Origin: Cephalotus follicularis
Lineage: Eukaryota; Streptophyta; Magnoliopsida; Oxalidales; Cephalotaceae
Length of the DNA stretch: 64,000 nt
NCBI GenBank assembly: GCA_001972305.1
Contig: BDDD01001620.1
Span: forward strand, 1 to 64,000
Direction: 5' to 3'
In this document: positions 54,960 to 64,000 of the stretch, one piece after another
Layout of the letters: each line of letters begins with the position of its first letter
How positions within the stretch are numbered: the stretch's first letter is position 1
The notes under the pieces: model-generated
Database searches by the model: none
Seen by the model: the letters and a program-made list of their open reading frames with translations, nothing else
Told to the model about the DNA's origin: nothing
Program-made: the position numbers and the translations under genes

Positions 54960-57900
54960 CTCATCAAGCCCATACAAGCAACATGTTTTCTAAAGAGATT
55001 GGGCGGTAAGATTTTCGTGAGGGGATCAGCCAACATAGCATTAGTACTGATGTGTTCAACTACACTGGTTCGATCCTGGATCCTGTCCCGAACAACAAGA
55101 TACTTAACATCAATGTGCTTTGAGGCACCACTAGACTTATTGTTCTTGGAAAAGAAAAAAGCAACCTCATTATCATAAATATGTATCTTGATGTGGATTT
55201 TATGGTGTCAACACACCCAGAATAATCGAAATCAAAATAACCAATAACTTCAAGGTTATATTTCTTCCTATAACTAAGCATGTAGTCCCTAGTTCCCTGT
55301 AAGTAGCGTAAGACTTCCTTGGCTGCCTTCCAGTGTTCCATGCTTGGATTTGCTTGGAATCGACCAAGCATGCCAACCACAAATGCTATGTCAGGATGTG
55401 TACAAACTTAAGCATACATGAGGCTCCCAACTACCGAAGCATAGGGAATCCGTTCCATTTGATCACGTTCCAATTGGTTCTTGGGACATTGATAAGTACC
55501 AAATCTGTCACCCTTCACAATAGGGGCAGCAGTAAGGGAGCAGTTGTGCATGTTGTATTGTTTGAGCACTTTGTCAATATATGCTTTTTGGGATAATCCT
55601 AATATCTCACGAGACCTATCTCAGTGAATTTCAATGTCAATTACATAAGAGGCTTCACAAAGATCTTTCATATCAAATTTCGTTGATAGAAAATGTTTGG
55701 TCTCATACAACATGTCCAAATCACTACTGGCTAGCAGTATATCATCTACATACAAAACTAGAATGATAAACTGACTCCTACTAACCTTGAGATATATGCA
55801 TTGATCCATCACATTTTTCTTAAAACCAAAATTTGTTATCACTTCATCAAACTTAAGATACCACTGTCTAGAGGCTTGTTTTAACCCATATATGGATTCT
55901 TTTAGCCGACATCCCATATGTTCCTTGCCTTTAGTAACAAAACCTTTCGGTTGTACCATAAAAACATTTTCATGCAAGTCACCATTAAGGAATGCAGTTT
56001 TTACATCCATTTGGTGTAGCTCCAAGTCATAATGAGTTACGAGGGTCATAACAGTCCTCATTGAATCTTTTTTTGAGACTGGAGAGAATGTGTCATTATA
56101 ATCTATTCCTTTTATTTGAGTAAAGCCTTTAGCAACCAATCTAGGCTTGAACCTTTCGATGTTACCCTTAGAGTAAAACTTGGTCTTATAGACCCATTTA
56201 CAACCGACAGGTTTGACTCCATCAGGCAACTCTACTAGTTCCCAAACATCATTAAGCTGCATAGATTTCATCTCTTCATTCATCGCTTTAAGCCACTAAG
56301 ATGAGTGATTACTCATTATGACTTCCTTGAATGAGTTAGGATCATCTTCTCTCCCTATGTCGTATTCTACTTCATATACGACATAGTCACAAGAGATGGC
56401 AGTTCTCATTTTTTTCTACGACCTACGTAAGGGTTCCTCTTGTGTCACAGGGAGAGGTTCATTAATGTGGGTATCATCATTAGGTAGTGCATTAGGTGCT
56501 TCAACATCCTCTATGCGAGGTGTCGGTGCAACAACCTCTTGAATAATCGGGATTGGAAAATAGACCCGATTTTCCTCCAGGTTAATTGTTCTTGATTCAC
56601 TATACTCCCACTGGAATTGCCATATTCCAAAAATTCAGCGTGCCTCGTTTCTATATTTTTAGTGGTATGAAAAGGACAATAACAACGAAAACCTTTAGAT
56701 CTATCTGGATAACCAATAAAATGACAATTGATGGTCTTCGGATCAAATTTCTTAATTTGTTGATTGAAAATTTTTGCTTCTGCAGGACAGCCCCATACCC
56801 TCAAGTATCCCAAATTGGGTTTCTTTCCCGTCCATAATTCATAAGGGTTTTTAGAGAAAAACTTACTAGGAACTCTATTTAGGATATATACGGCTATCTT
56901 TAAAACCTCCATCCACAAAAATTCTGGCAATTTAGAATTACATATCATACTCCGTACCATGTCCATGAGAGTACGGTTTCGTCTCTCAGCTACACCATTT
57001 TACTGGGGATCACACGACATTGTATACTAAGCAAAGATGACATTCTCTTGTAAAAATAAAGCAAAAGGTCCAGAGTTTTGCCCTGTATTGGAGTGTCTAC
57101 CATAATACTCTACACCTCTATCTGATCTCACAACTTTAATTTTAAGGTTGAGTTAATTTTCAACTTCAGCCTTAAATATCTTGAACCTATCTAGTAATTC
57201 AAATTTTTTATTAATCGGGTACACATAACAATAACGGGAATAATAATCAATAAAAGTGATGAATGATTTATGCATACTTATGCTCAGAGTAGGGAAGATC
57301 CACAAATATCAGTGAGGATGACCTCTAAAAGTCCTTTACTACGAGTGGCTCCTTTCTTATTTTTCTTCACAAATTTTCTTTTAATACATTCAACACAGTG
57401 ATCAAAATCAAAGAAGTCTAGTGGATAGAGAACTTCATCCTTTATAAGACGTTTCATTCTATCCCTTGAGATATGACCTAAGCGACAATGCCATAATCTC
57501 GATGAATTCTCATCCTCTAGATTTCTCTTGGTTCCACAATTATGAGTTACATCACACACATTAGTGGATAACAAAGATTCAGAAAAAGAAGCATCCAAAC
57601 ATAATTTATAAAGATCATCCTCAAGAATGCCAGAACCAACTACATTATATTTATGATAAAGTTTAAATCTCTTATTACCAAACTCAAACAAAAAATCATA
57701 AGCATCAAGTCTGGAGACAGAAATTAAATTTTGTCTCATACTAGGAACATAAACAACATCATATAAGTGGAGAATAAAACCACTCTTCAAAACTAAACGA
57801 AGAGTTCCTACAGCTTCAACTTCAAACTTTACTCCATTAGCAACCTTAAGGTTCCACTCACCCTTTAGAAGCTTCCTAAAGGTAAGGAATCCCTGTAAAG

Positions 57901-58487
57901 AATTAGTAATGTGTACAGTGCAACATGTGTCAACCCACCATGTATTTAAAGGAAAATCAACTAAAAGGGATTCGTAAATCATAAAATTAAAATCATTACC
58001 CTTTTTAGCGAGCCAATCTTTAAATCCGGTGCAGTCCTTCCTTAGGTGTCCAACCTTACTACAGAAGTGACACTTAGGAGCTTGCACAGGTTTAGTACCA
58101 GATACATTTGCTTTATTGATTGATTTTGCAAGATCCACTTTCTTTTTACCTTTGTCATTACCTTTCAACTTCTTCCTTGTTGGACCAGCAGTTACAAAGT
58201 GAGCAAAATCAGGGCTCTCTACCTTAAGCCTTTCTTCTTCTTGGAAACACATGGCAATCAACTCACTTATCTTCAACTTCTCTTTCTGTGTGTTATAGTT
58301 GATCTTGAAAGGACCAAATTGCACATGAAGAGAAGTCATAATAAAATGAACAAGAAAACATTCAAAGATTGCCATTTCCATGCCCTTGAGTTAAAAGGCC
58401 ATGTCATTCATCATCATTATGTGCTCACGCACACCACTAGTCCCATCATACCTGGTCGTGAACATTTTCATTATAAGGGTACTTGAA
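54960..58487 (-). pseudogene. Copia gag-pol, broken
   Basis: In coding order (minus): gag C-terminus (FTTRYDGTSGVREHI, FGPFKINYNTQKEK), CCHC knuckle CHFCSKVGHLRKDC, protease WWVDTCCTVHITNS, GAG-pre-integrase LWHCRLGHISRDRMKRL with CVECIKRK, and integrase core (VRSDRGVEYYG). The next block is PEFLWMEVLKIAVYILNRVP and YELWTGKKPNLGYLRVWGC. Reverse transcriptase follows (VGCKWVYKTKF, LVAKGFTQIKGIDYNDTFSP, MDVKTAFLNGDL, YGLKQASRQWY, LYVDDILLAS). The end is RNase H (GMLGRFQANPSMEHWKAAKE). Stops occur in the integrase (three), between integrase and RT, at 55621-55623 and at about 55407. Several look like CAA to TAA or CGA to TGA. The protease active site reads D-T-C where the family has D-T/S-G. Confidence 0.88.
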
Positions 58488-58765
58488 TAAAAAAAAAAAA
58501 TAAATAAATAATAAAAAAAAAAAAGAAAAGAAATAAAAATAAAAAAAAAAAAAAAAAAAGACCAAAAAACAAAAAAAAAAAAAATAATAATTAAAATAAA
58601 AAAAAAAAGAAAAAAAAACAAAAAAAAAAAATAAGCAAAAAAATGATAAATAGAAAAAATGAAAAAAAAAAAAAAAAAAAAAAAAAAAAGAAAAAAATAA
58701 TAAAAAAACAAAAAAAAAAAAAAAAAAAAAAAAAAATATTAAAAAGAAAAAAAAAAAATCTCAAA
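58487..58765. repeat. Nearly pure-A low-complexity tract, about 280 bp
   Basis: Almost only A with scattered T, G and C. It ends the recognisable copia gag. It could be a real A-rich expansion or a sequencing/assembly artefact. Long minus-strand Phe-rich ORFs here are meaningless. Confidence 0.9.
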
Positions 58766-59492
58766 AAAAGGTTCAACACCATATAGATATCCAGAAATAA
58801 CAGATGGACTCAATGCTGCATCACAATCATTAGCATTAACATGCTTACAAATTACTACATAATTTCACATAAGAAATAAACATTAATCATTAGTTATAAA
58901 GCATAAAACATAAAACTAACCGTAGGGCTATTAGTTAGTTATACTGAAATTAACACCCATAAATAATTTCAGTAAATTCATTAACAGTCCATTTATATTA
59001 TTAACCCTACATTTGTCTGATTAATAATATACTAATGACAGTTCCATAGCTCATCTCGCATCACCATTTGACAGAAACGAAAATCACTATGTAATTTATT
59101 TTATCACTTAAAACATAAATTTTATTTAATAAAGTATAATCATTAATTAACGTTGGTCAAATTAACAGTCACAATTCATCAAACACGGCATAAGGTGGCT
59201 TTACATATTTCCTTATTGTCCAAAACAACAACCTTACGTTGATCCGATTGCTATTCAAAACAATAAAAAAACCACTTAAAATTAATTAATTATCAAACAC
59301 ATGTGTAAAGTCATTAACCACAAGTCATCAGGTTGATAATAAATTATTTAATTAATAAAAATATTAAAGTGATAAAAAGCCCCAAATAAATCATCACTCA
59401 AGTTGTTTACAAGAATAATAATTATGTACCAATAACAACAACTAACAATAACAAGCCATTTTAAAATTTTCATATTTTGATATTAACATAAT
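58766..59492. other. AT-rich flank between copia and gypsy
   Basis: Non-coding. Neither the copia gag N-terminus nor a 5' LTR is recognisable. Contains several TTAATTAAT-type palindromes. Confidence 0.5.
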
Positions 59493-60393
59493 TGTTGATA
59501 CAGAAAACCTTCTCTCAACAGTATCCTACGTGGAGGACTTTTATTTGTAGAGAGAAACGCTTATCACTGATGCCCGGAGGAAGAAAGTTGATCTCGGACA
59601 CCTGCACAAGGTAACGAAAATGGTGGAAAGTCCAGGAGGTTGTACTCCCGGGGACACTCCGATGCTCAAGTTAGACAAGATGCAGATGAAATTAATACTC
59701 TCTTGAATGTAAAAATTGCTGACCTTTGTTCAGTATGTTGAACTTGTATTTATAGTGGAGTTTGGTAACTGATAGAGCGTGTAAATCGGATGTGATCGTT
59801 ATCCCATAGGGAAATACCGAGGATCTCGGTCATTCCCTTGATCTCCGCCTATAATCTTGCTGTTTCCTTAAGTAGTTGGATACATCACTACTTCTTCATT
59901 TGGATAAGTACGGATCCCACTAAATCTGGTGAAGATGATAGCCTTATCCAGTAGATAAGGTTGAGGTCCTCCATTATAGGATGATAGAGTAAATTGGTTG
60001 TGATAATGCTGCAAAGGTGGGGGTCCTCTTTGGTCCGAGAACCAAACTAACTTGAATATGTCTGAGAAGGAGCTTCTCAGTTTCTGTGTTGTGGAGGGCA
60101 TACCTCCTGTTCTTTGTCTGGTAGATACTTTGGGCCGAGGGAGTTCTCGGCCCTTACACCGTGAATATGGTCTTCTGCCCTTGAGTCCGAGGAGTGTCCT
60201 CGGATTTGTGGTCTCAGTGTGTTGTCCTCAAAAGATAATGATCCTCGGCTATTAGTCCGAGAAGGACATTCTTTGTCATGGGTGCGCTCCTCGGCACGGC
60301 TTGTTTGTCAAGCTTGTAACCCCTGATGGACAGCTGGTCAAGTCTGCTATGGACACCTGTCCTTGTTAATATAAACATATTTTTCCTCCATCA
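59493..60393 (-). repeat. Gypsy 3' LTR (subfamily A), 901 bp
   Basis: Starts TGTTGATACAGAA and ends CTCCATCA, followed by TATGCCCCCCTGG. It is similar end to end to the LTR at 204-1088. Confidence 0.85.
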
Positions 60394-61013
60394 TATGCCC
60401 CCCTGGTCCTTGTTCTCTGACCTTGGTCAGAGGAGGAGGATCAGAGTTGAGAGCCTTGGCCCGGGCAATACTCCTCTGCAATGTTTTCTGTTGGCCTTTC
60501 TTGCACAAACGGACTGAGGCCGAGAGTATTGCCTTTGTCGTTCCTCTGCCACACACCCTAGTCTTCTTGAACCGAGGACTAGAGCCTACCCTTTGGTCTG
60601 TCACCAATCTTTTCAGCAGGCCTCGAGTTTTGAACTGTCATGATTATCTTTTAAGTTGCGTACCAAGTACGCTTCACACGTGGCATGCTCAGAGCAGCTC
60701 CCGCCTTTGCCTCTTCGTTTCCCACGCCTGATTTGACAGTCTGTCTTCCCCCCGTCAGATCTATTTGAGATGGAGGGACAGGATCCGAGGAAAGGGTCTA
60801 TAAAAGCCCTTCTTCTTCTAATATCTAAACTTTCGCTTCTTCAACCTTCAAAACTCATAGTGCTTTTTTTTGAGAGCTTAGATCCGCAGTGTTTTCATTT
60901 CCCTCCTTCTTCAACCCTTCGAGTCAAAAACTTCGGTAAGTTCTTGTCAACTTCTTTGTTTTCCCATATTATTTTCTTCTTCCTGTGATTTCTTCTTCTT
61001 CAACTTTTAAGTG

Positions 61014-63071
61014 ATGGCTAGTCAAGAACTTTTTGTTGGGTCTTCTTCTTCTTCCACTCCCCTGTCCGTTGAGCCCCCAGCTATGGTGGTTCCCCCTGCT
61101 GAAAGGCCAAGTGGTGTGGAAGGTAGCCTAGGGGCTGTGGTGGGTGACCCTGTTGCACCCACTGCAGAGGCCAATCCTCTGCCTGAGGGTTGTGCCTTTG
61201 GTTTAAGTAAACTTAGTCAAGCCGAGGTCAAAAGGCTTACCAGAAAGTATAATTTCCCTCGTGGGTTGACCTTCAATATACCTAAGGATCCTCGGGTAGT
61301 TACTGAGAGCCGAGAAGGCCTCTTTGTGGTCTTCGAAGCTGCTCTTTCCCATGGTCTGAGGGTCCCTGTCCCCTCCTTTGCCATCTCGGTCCTCCTTAGC
61401 TTTAGTCTTCACCATTCTCTTCTTCAGCCTCAGTCTTGGGGCTTCATGATAGGTTTCCTAGTTAAATGCATAGAGTCCGAGGTTGAAGCCACTGTGAATC
61501 TCTTCAAGGAGTTTCATGTCAACTTGGCTACCCCCAAAACAAACGGGTATTTTTTCAAGTCCCGTTCTGGGGTGAAAAAACTTCTTCTCAACCCCACCCA
61601 ATCTATAAAAAACTGGAGGAGGAAATACTTTTTGATAAAGGACTTTGAAGGGTTTATTCCTTCTCCCTGGTGCACGTCCTTGGACGTCAAATCTCTGAAC
61701 CAAAAATCTCGTCTGTCCTCGGCTGAAAAAATAGGACTTAGTAAGCTCCTGGCTCTTGAGCCAGAGGATGTAAACTCCACCGTAACTGAGGATCGTCTGG
61801 TCCAGGCAGGACTAAGTGTGGTCCTCGGATGGGGATCCTCCTCGGTCGGATCCGAGGAGGAAGAATCAGAGGGTGAGGGAGAACAAGATAGTCCTCCACC
61901 CCCAATGTCGGAACAAACTCGTATAAAATCTTCGTCTTCTCTGTTCCTTTTATTAATTCTGTTTTTACTAACCCTTGCATTTTTTAGATCTCTGACTCTG
62001 AATCTCGTGTCTTCTTTCAGCAATGGCTCCTCGCCGAGATCTTTCTTCCATCATTAGGTCTACTGATCAGAGGAAGGCCTCTACTGCTACTACCTCGAAG
62101 CCTCAGGCAAAAACTCCCGCGGCCGAGAAGAGCCGCCGACCAAGACACCTCCTCCTCCTCCTGCTAGGGTACCGGTAGCTGTGACCGAGAAGAGGAAAGA
62201 GACCAGCAAGAGGCCGGCTGACAACGCCCCCTCCTCTGAACGAGCTTCTCTGACAAAGAGGAGCAAAAAGGGCAAGGCCGTGGATGGCTCTGAGAAGGTA
62301 CGGGAGGTCGAGGATGTTGCAGCCCTCGGATCCAGTTCCCAGGATCCAATAATTTTTCCTCCATCTCTGACGATGGACGAGCTGCTTGATGGGTTTGATG
62401 GCATGGAGTGTGACCATTTAAACCTGAACGGTCTGGGGGTTGCCTAGAGACTCAGCCGGCTGGTCTTCTTGCCGCAGGAGATGGAGGCTAGGCAGAGGTG
62501 GACCAATGAAGATTTGGCGACCCTTTGTCTGAAGAGCCACCTGAAGGTAAATGATCTCTTCCTCAGTCACCTTGATTTTTCTTGCACTTCAGTTTTTTAT
62601 AATGTCTAACACTTTTTACTTCTCTGACAGTCTCTGAACAACACTCAGCTGCTTGTGGACAACTTCTGTGCAGTTGTGGCCAGGGACCGAGAGCTGAGGT
62701 CGAGCATGGCCACCTTAGAAGAAACTGCTCGCTCGGCCCAAGCCCAACTGAACAAGGTTCTAAAGGCTCAGGAATCCTTGGCCGAGGAAAAGAAACAAGC
62801 AGTTGAGGCCCTGGAGGAGGAGAGGTCCGAGAATAAGAGGCTCAAGGCCAAGCTGAAACTGGCCGAGGAGAAAAATTATGACCTGGTGGCCAAACTAGAG
62901 CGGCAGCAGAGGAAAGAGAAGGAGCAGCTGAGGAGGGAACAACACCAAGCAGTGGCCGACTTCAAGAACTCGGAGGAGTTCAAGGAGTTGCTGAGGTCCT
63001 CGGTGGAGGAGTTTAAGGGGTCAGAGGAGTTCGATGAAGCAGTCTTCCAGGAATCGTCTAGACAGGTCTGA
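61014..63071 (+). pseudogene. Antisense gene of gypsy element: PF04195-like domain plus coiled coil, nearly intact
   Basis: Exon 1 (from ATG 61014 to about 61920) is fully open. It has a Ser/Pro-rich start and then the conserved domain: LSKLSQAEVKRLTRKYNFPR, GLTFNIPKDPRVVTESREGL, then LFKEFHV, GYFFKSRSGVKKLL, NWRRKYFLIKDFEGFIPSPW, ending in an acidic SEEEESEGEGEQDS. This resembles Pfam PF04195. The donor is probably ACTCGTATAA at about 61920 and the acceptor TTCTTTCAG at 62020. Exon 2 (MAPRRDLSSIIRS, then KRKETSKRPAD) has a one-base shift near 62130 and a TAG at about 62445. The next donor is GAAGGTAAAT at about 62547, the acceptor CTCTGACAG at about 62630. Exon 3 (62631-63071) is a Glu/Lys/Leu coiled coil (EEKKQAVEALEEERSENKRL). 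It runs opposite to gag and ends 51 bp inside it. Function unknown. Confidence 0.7.
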
Positions 63072-64000
63072 CCTCCCCTTCCTCTTCTCTCTTCTCTCGG
63101 GAGCATTTCGTGAATGCTCCCTGTTCTCCTCCTGTTGGCCAGTCCAAGGTGCTTTTTGCTTCCTGGCCAACATCTCTTCCTCGGCGTTCACATATCTTTC
63201 TGCCCATTTCAGCAACTCTGCCATGTCCTTTGCCGGCCTCTTCAGCAGGGAGAAAGTGAATTTTGAGTTGCTCCTCAGCCCATTATTCAGGGCTGCCAAA
63301 ACAAAGGATGGCTCCAGGTCTTTCACTGTGAGAGATTCTTTGTTGAACCTGGTGAGGTAATCTCTCAACGTCTCATCCTTACCCTGCACCACGTTGATGA
63401 GGTGGGTAGAGTTTCTCCTCTGCGTAGTGCTGTTGAGGAACTTCGTCACGAACAGTTCCGTAAACTGATCGAAGCTCCTCACTGAATTCCCTGCCAAGGT
63501 AAAGTACCATGCCTGGGCAGCTCCAATCAAAGTCATTGGGAATCCTCGGCAGAGAATGGCGTCCGAGGCTTGATACATCCACATAGCCTGGATATATGAG
63601 CGCACATGCTGGATGGGGTCCGTGGACCCATCGTACTTATCAAGATTTGGGTTTCTGAACCCACTGGGGACTGGATCTGCTATGATCTCGGCAGTAAATG
63701 GGTGTGCATTGATGTTTTGCACCTCGGATAGGTGCCCCCGTTGCCGTTCCGCTCCTCGGAACCTCCTTTCTAGGTCTGCAAGCATTCTGTTCACTGCCTG
63801 CTCTACCTCTTCAATGTTTCTTACTCTGCTGGAAACATGTGACCCTCCAGCCAATGAGGCTAGGGGATTGACCCTGCTCCCTCGGGCTGTGCCAGCTTTG
63901 CGTGAAGCGTTGGAGCGCACTTGCGCCCCCTCTACTCCTCTGATCTCCTGCCGAGGATCGACATCCATAGCCTGGCGCTGAGGGTGTGCTCTCCTGGGAT
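63021..64000 (-). CDS. Gypsy gag, open through window edge
   Basis: Uninterrupted frame from the right edge (PRRAHPQRQAMDVDPRQE) to a stop at 63021. Gag landmarks are NINAHPFTAEIIADPVPSGF, KYDGSTDPIQHVRSYIQAMW, RGFPMTLIGAAQAWYFTLAG, FVTKFLNSTTQRRNSTHLIN, ETLRDYLTRFNKESLTVKDL, MAELLKWAERYVNAEEEMLA and the EHSRNAP hairpin segment. It matches the broken gag at 41988 closely. The last about 17 residues (SRRFLEDCFIELL and before) come from the opposite strand of the antisense gene, so the natural C-terminus is gone. The frame is intact, which suggests a younger insertion than the other copies. Gag forms the particle that packages element RNA. A gag-only element could use pol from related elements (inference). 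Confidence 0.85.
   Translation of the reverse strand, partial: PRRAHPQRQAMDVDPRQEIRGVEGAQVRSNASRKAGTARGSRVNPLASLAGGSHVSSRVRNIEEVEQAVNRMLADLERRFRGAERQRGHLSEVQNINAHPFTAEIIADPVPSGFRNPNLDKYDGSTDPIQHVRSYIQAMWMYQASDAILCRGFPMTLIGAAQAWYFTLAGNSVRSFDQFTELFVTKFLNSTTQRRNSTHLINVVQGKDETLRDYLTRFNKESLTVKDLEPSFVLAALNNGLRSNSKFTFSLLKRPAKDMAELLKWAERYVNAEEEMLARKQKAPWTGQQEENREHSRNAPERREKRKGRSDLSRRFLEDCFIELL
63098..63120 (-). other. Hairpin in gag, 9-bp perfect stem
   Basis: GGGAGCATT, TCGTG, AATGCTCCC on the plus strand. It lies at the same gag position as the hairpins at 43278 and 43331. Confidence 0.8.

Larger units (their letters stand above)
54110..58487 (-). mobile_element. Ty1/copia element, 5'-truncated, minus strand
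   Basis: The 3' LTR is at 54110-54562, the polypurine tract TCAATTAGGAGAA (minus) at 54563-54575, and pol and part of gag at about 54960-58487. Similarity to gag ends where a nearly pure-A tract begins (58487). No 5' LTR or primer site was found to the right. All domains carry stops, so the element is dead. Confidence 0.85.
59493..64000 (-). mobile_element. Gypsy element lacking pol (3' LTR, antisense gene, gag)
   Basis: On the window strand: 3' LTR 59493-60393, purine-tract complement TATGCCCCCCTGG (60394-60406), antisense gene 61014-63071 on plus, and gag on minus from 63021 to beyond the window. There is no protease, reverse transcriptase or integrase between gag and the antisense gene, so the element is a non-autonomous, gag-carrying derivative. 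It is the same family as the elements at 1-1088 and 5460-10613. The 5' LTR should lie right of 64000. Confidence 0.8.

Noticed and set aside
58391..58782. Long minus-strand ORFs rich in Phe
   Set aside because: They are translations of the A-rich tract, with no codon bias or motif.

Overview
The window is nuclear DNA of a flowering plant, most likely a eudicot. The evidence is short genes with GT-AG introns, plant-type gene families (an ASHR2-like SET protein, an Agenet protein, plant complex I and eRF1 genes), very AT-rich intergenic DNA, and a heavy load of Ty1/copia and Ty3/gypsy retroelements, MITEs and a SINE-like insertion. No species can be named from the sequence alone.

Host genes. 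I support seven intact host genes: a six-exon SIL1/Fes1-type Hsp70 nucleotide exchange factor with an ER signal peptide (2165-4838, minus); an intronless ASHR2/SMYD-like SET-MYND protein (16620-17807, plus); a double-Agenet protein (20754-21173, minus); a RING-H2 protein (21614-22201, plus); translation release factor eRF1 (27939-29255, minus); the complex I subunit NDUFA2/B8 (30255-35302, plus, three exons with a 4.7 kb second intron); and a small single-pass membrane protein (51338-51772, minus). eRF1 and NDUFA2 are head to head and share a short promoter with three site II (TGGGCY) motifs. A genomic copy of the last NDUFA2 exon and its flanks lies 15 kb away at about 19.8-20.4 kb and is frameshifted. 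Relics of a calmodulin-binding protein (47685-47869) and a FAR1-type protein (48890-49575) are also present.

Retroelements. 1-1088 is the 5' end (gag start, PBS, LTR) of a minus-strand gypsy element. 5460-10613 is the 3' part of a related element, cut off inside pol. 10693-16015 is a complete but decayed copia element with LTRs and a GTTGA target-site duplication. 41381-43408 is a plus-strand gypsy LTR-gag fragment, 43680-45624 a second, unrelated minus-strand gypsy LTR-gag-protease relic, and 54110-58487 a 5'-truncated minus-strand copia. 59493-64000 is the 3' LTR side of another member of the first gypsy family. Two of the gypsy copies carry an extra multi-exon gene running antisense to gag-pol between the body and the 3' LTR. 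Its product resembles the 'putative gypsy type transposon' family (Pfam PF04195) followed by coiled coil. In the rightmost element pol is missing, and gag abuts and slightly overlaps this antisense gene.

Between these lie large AT-rich tracts with a MITE family (GTTTGGTACTG termini, including one copy nested inside another), a possible long-inverted-repeat element near 22.9-25.6 kb, several minisatellites, an 18-bp perfect hairpin, and a nearly pure-A tract of about 280 bp that may be an assembly artefact. I see no wholly new system. The intron-bearing antisense gene of the gypsy family, its pol-less derivative and a hairpin conserved in gag are the most interesting items.
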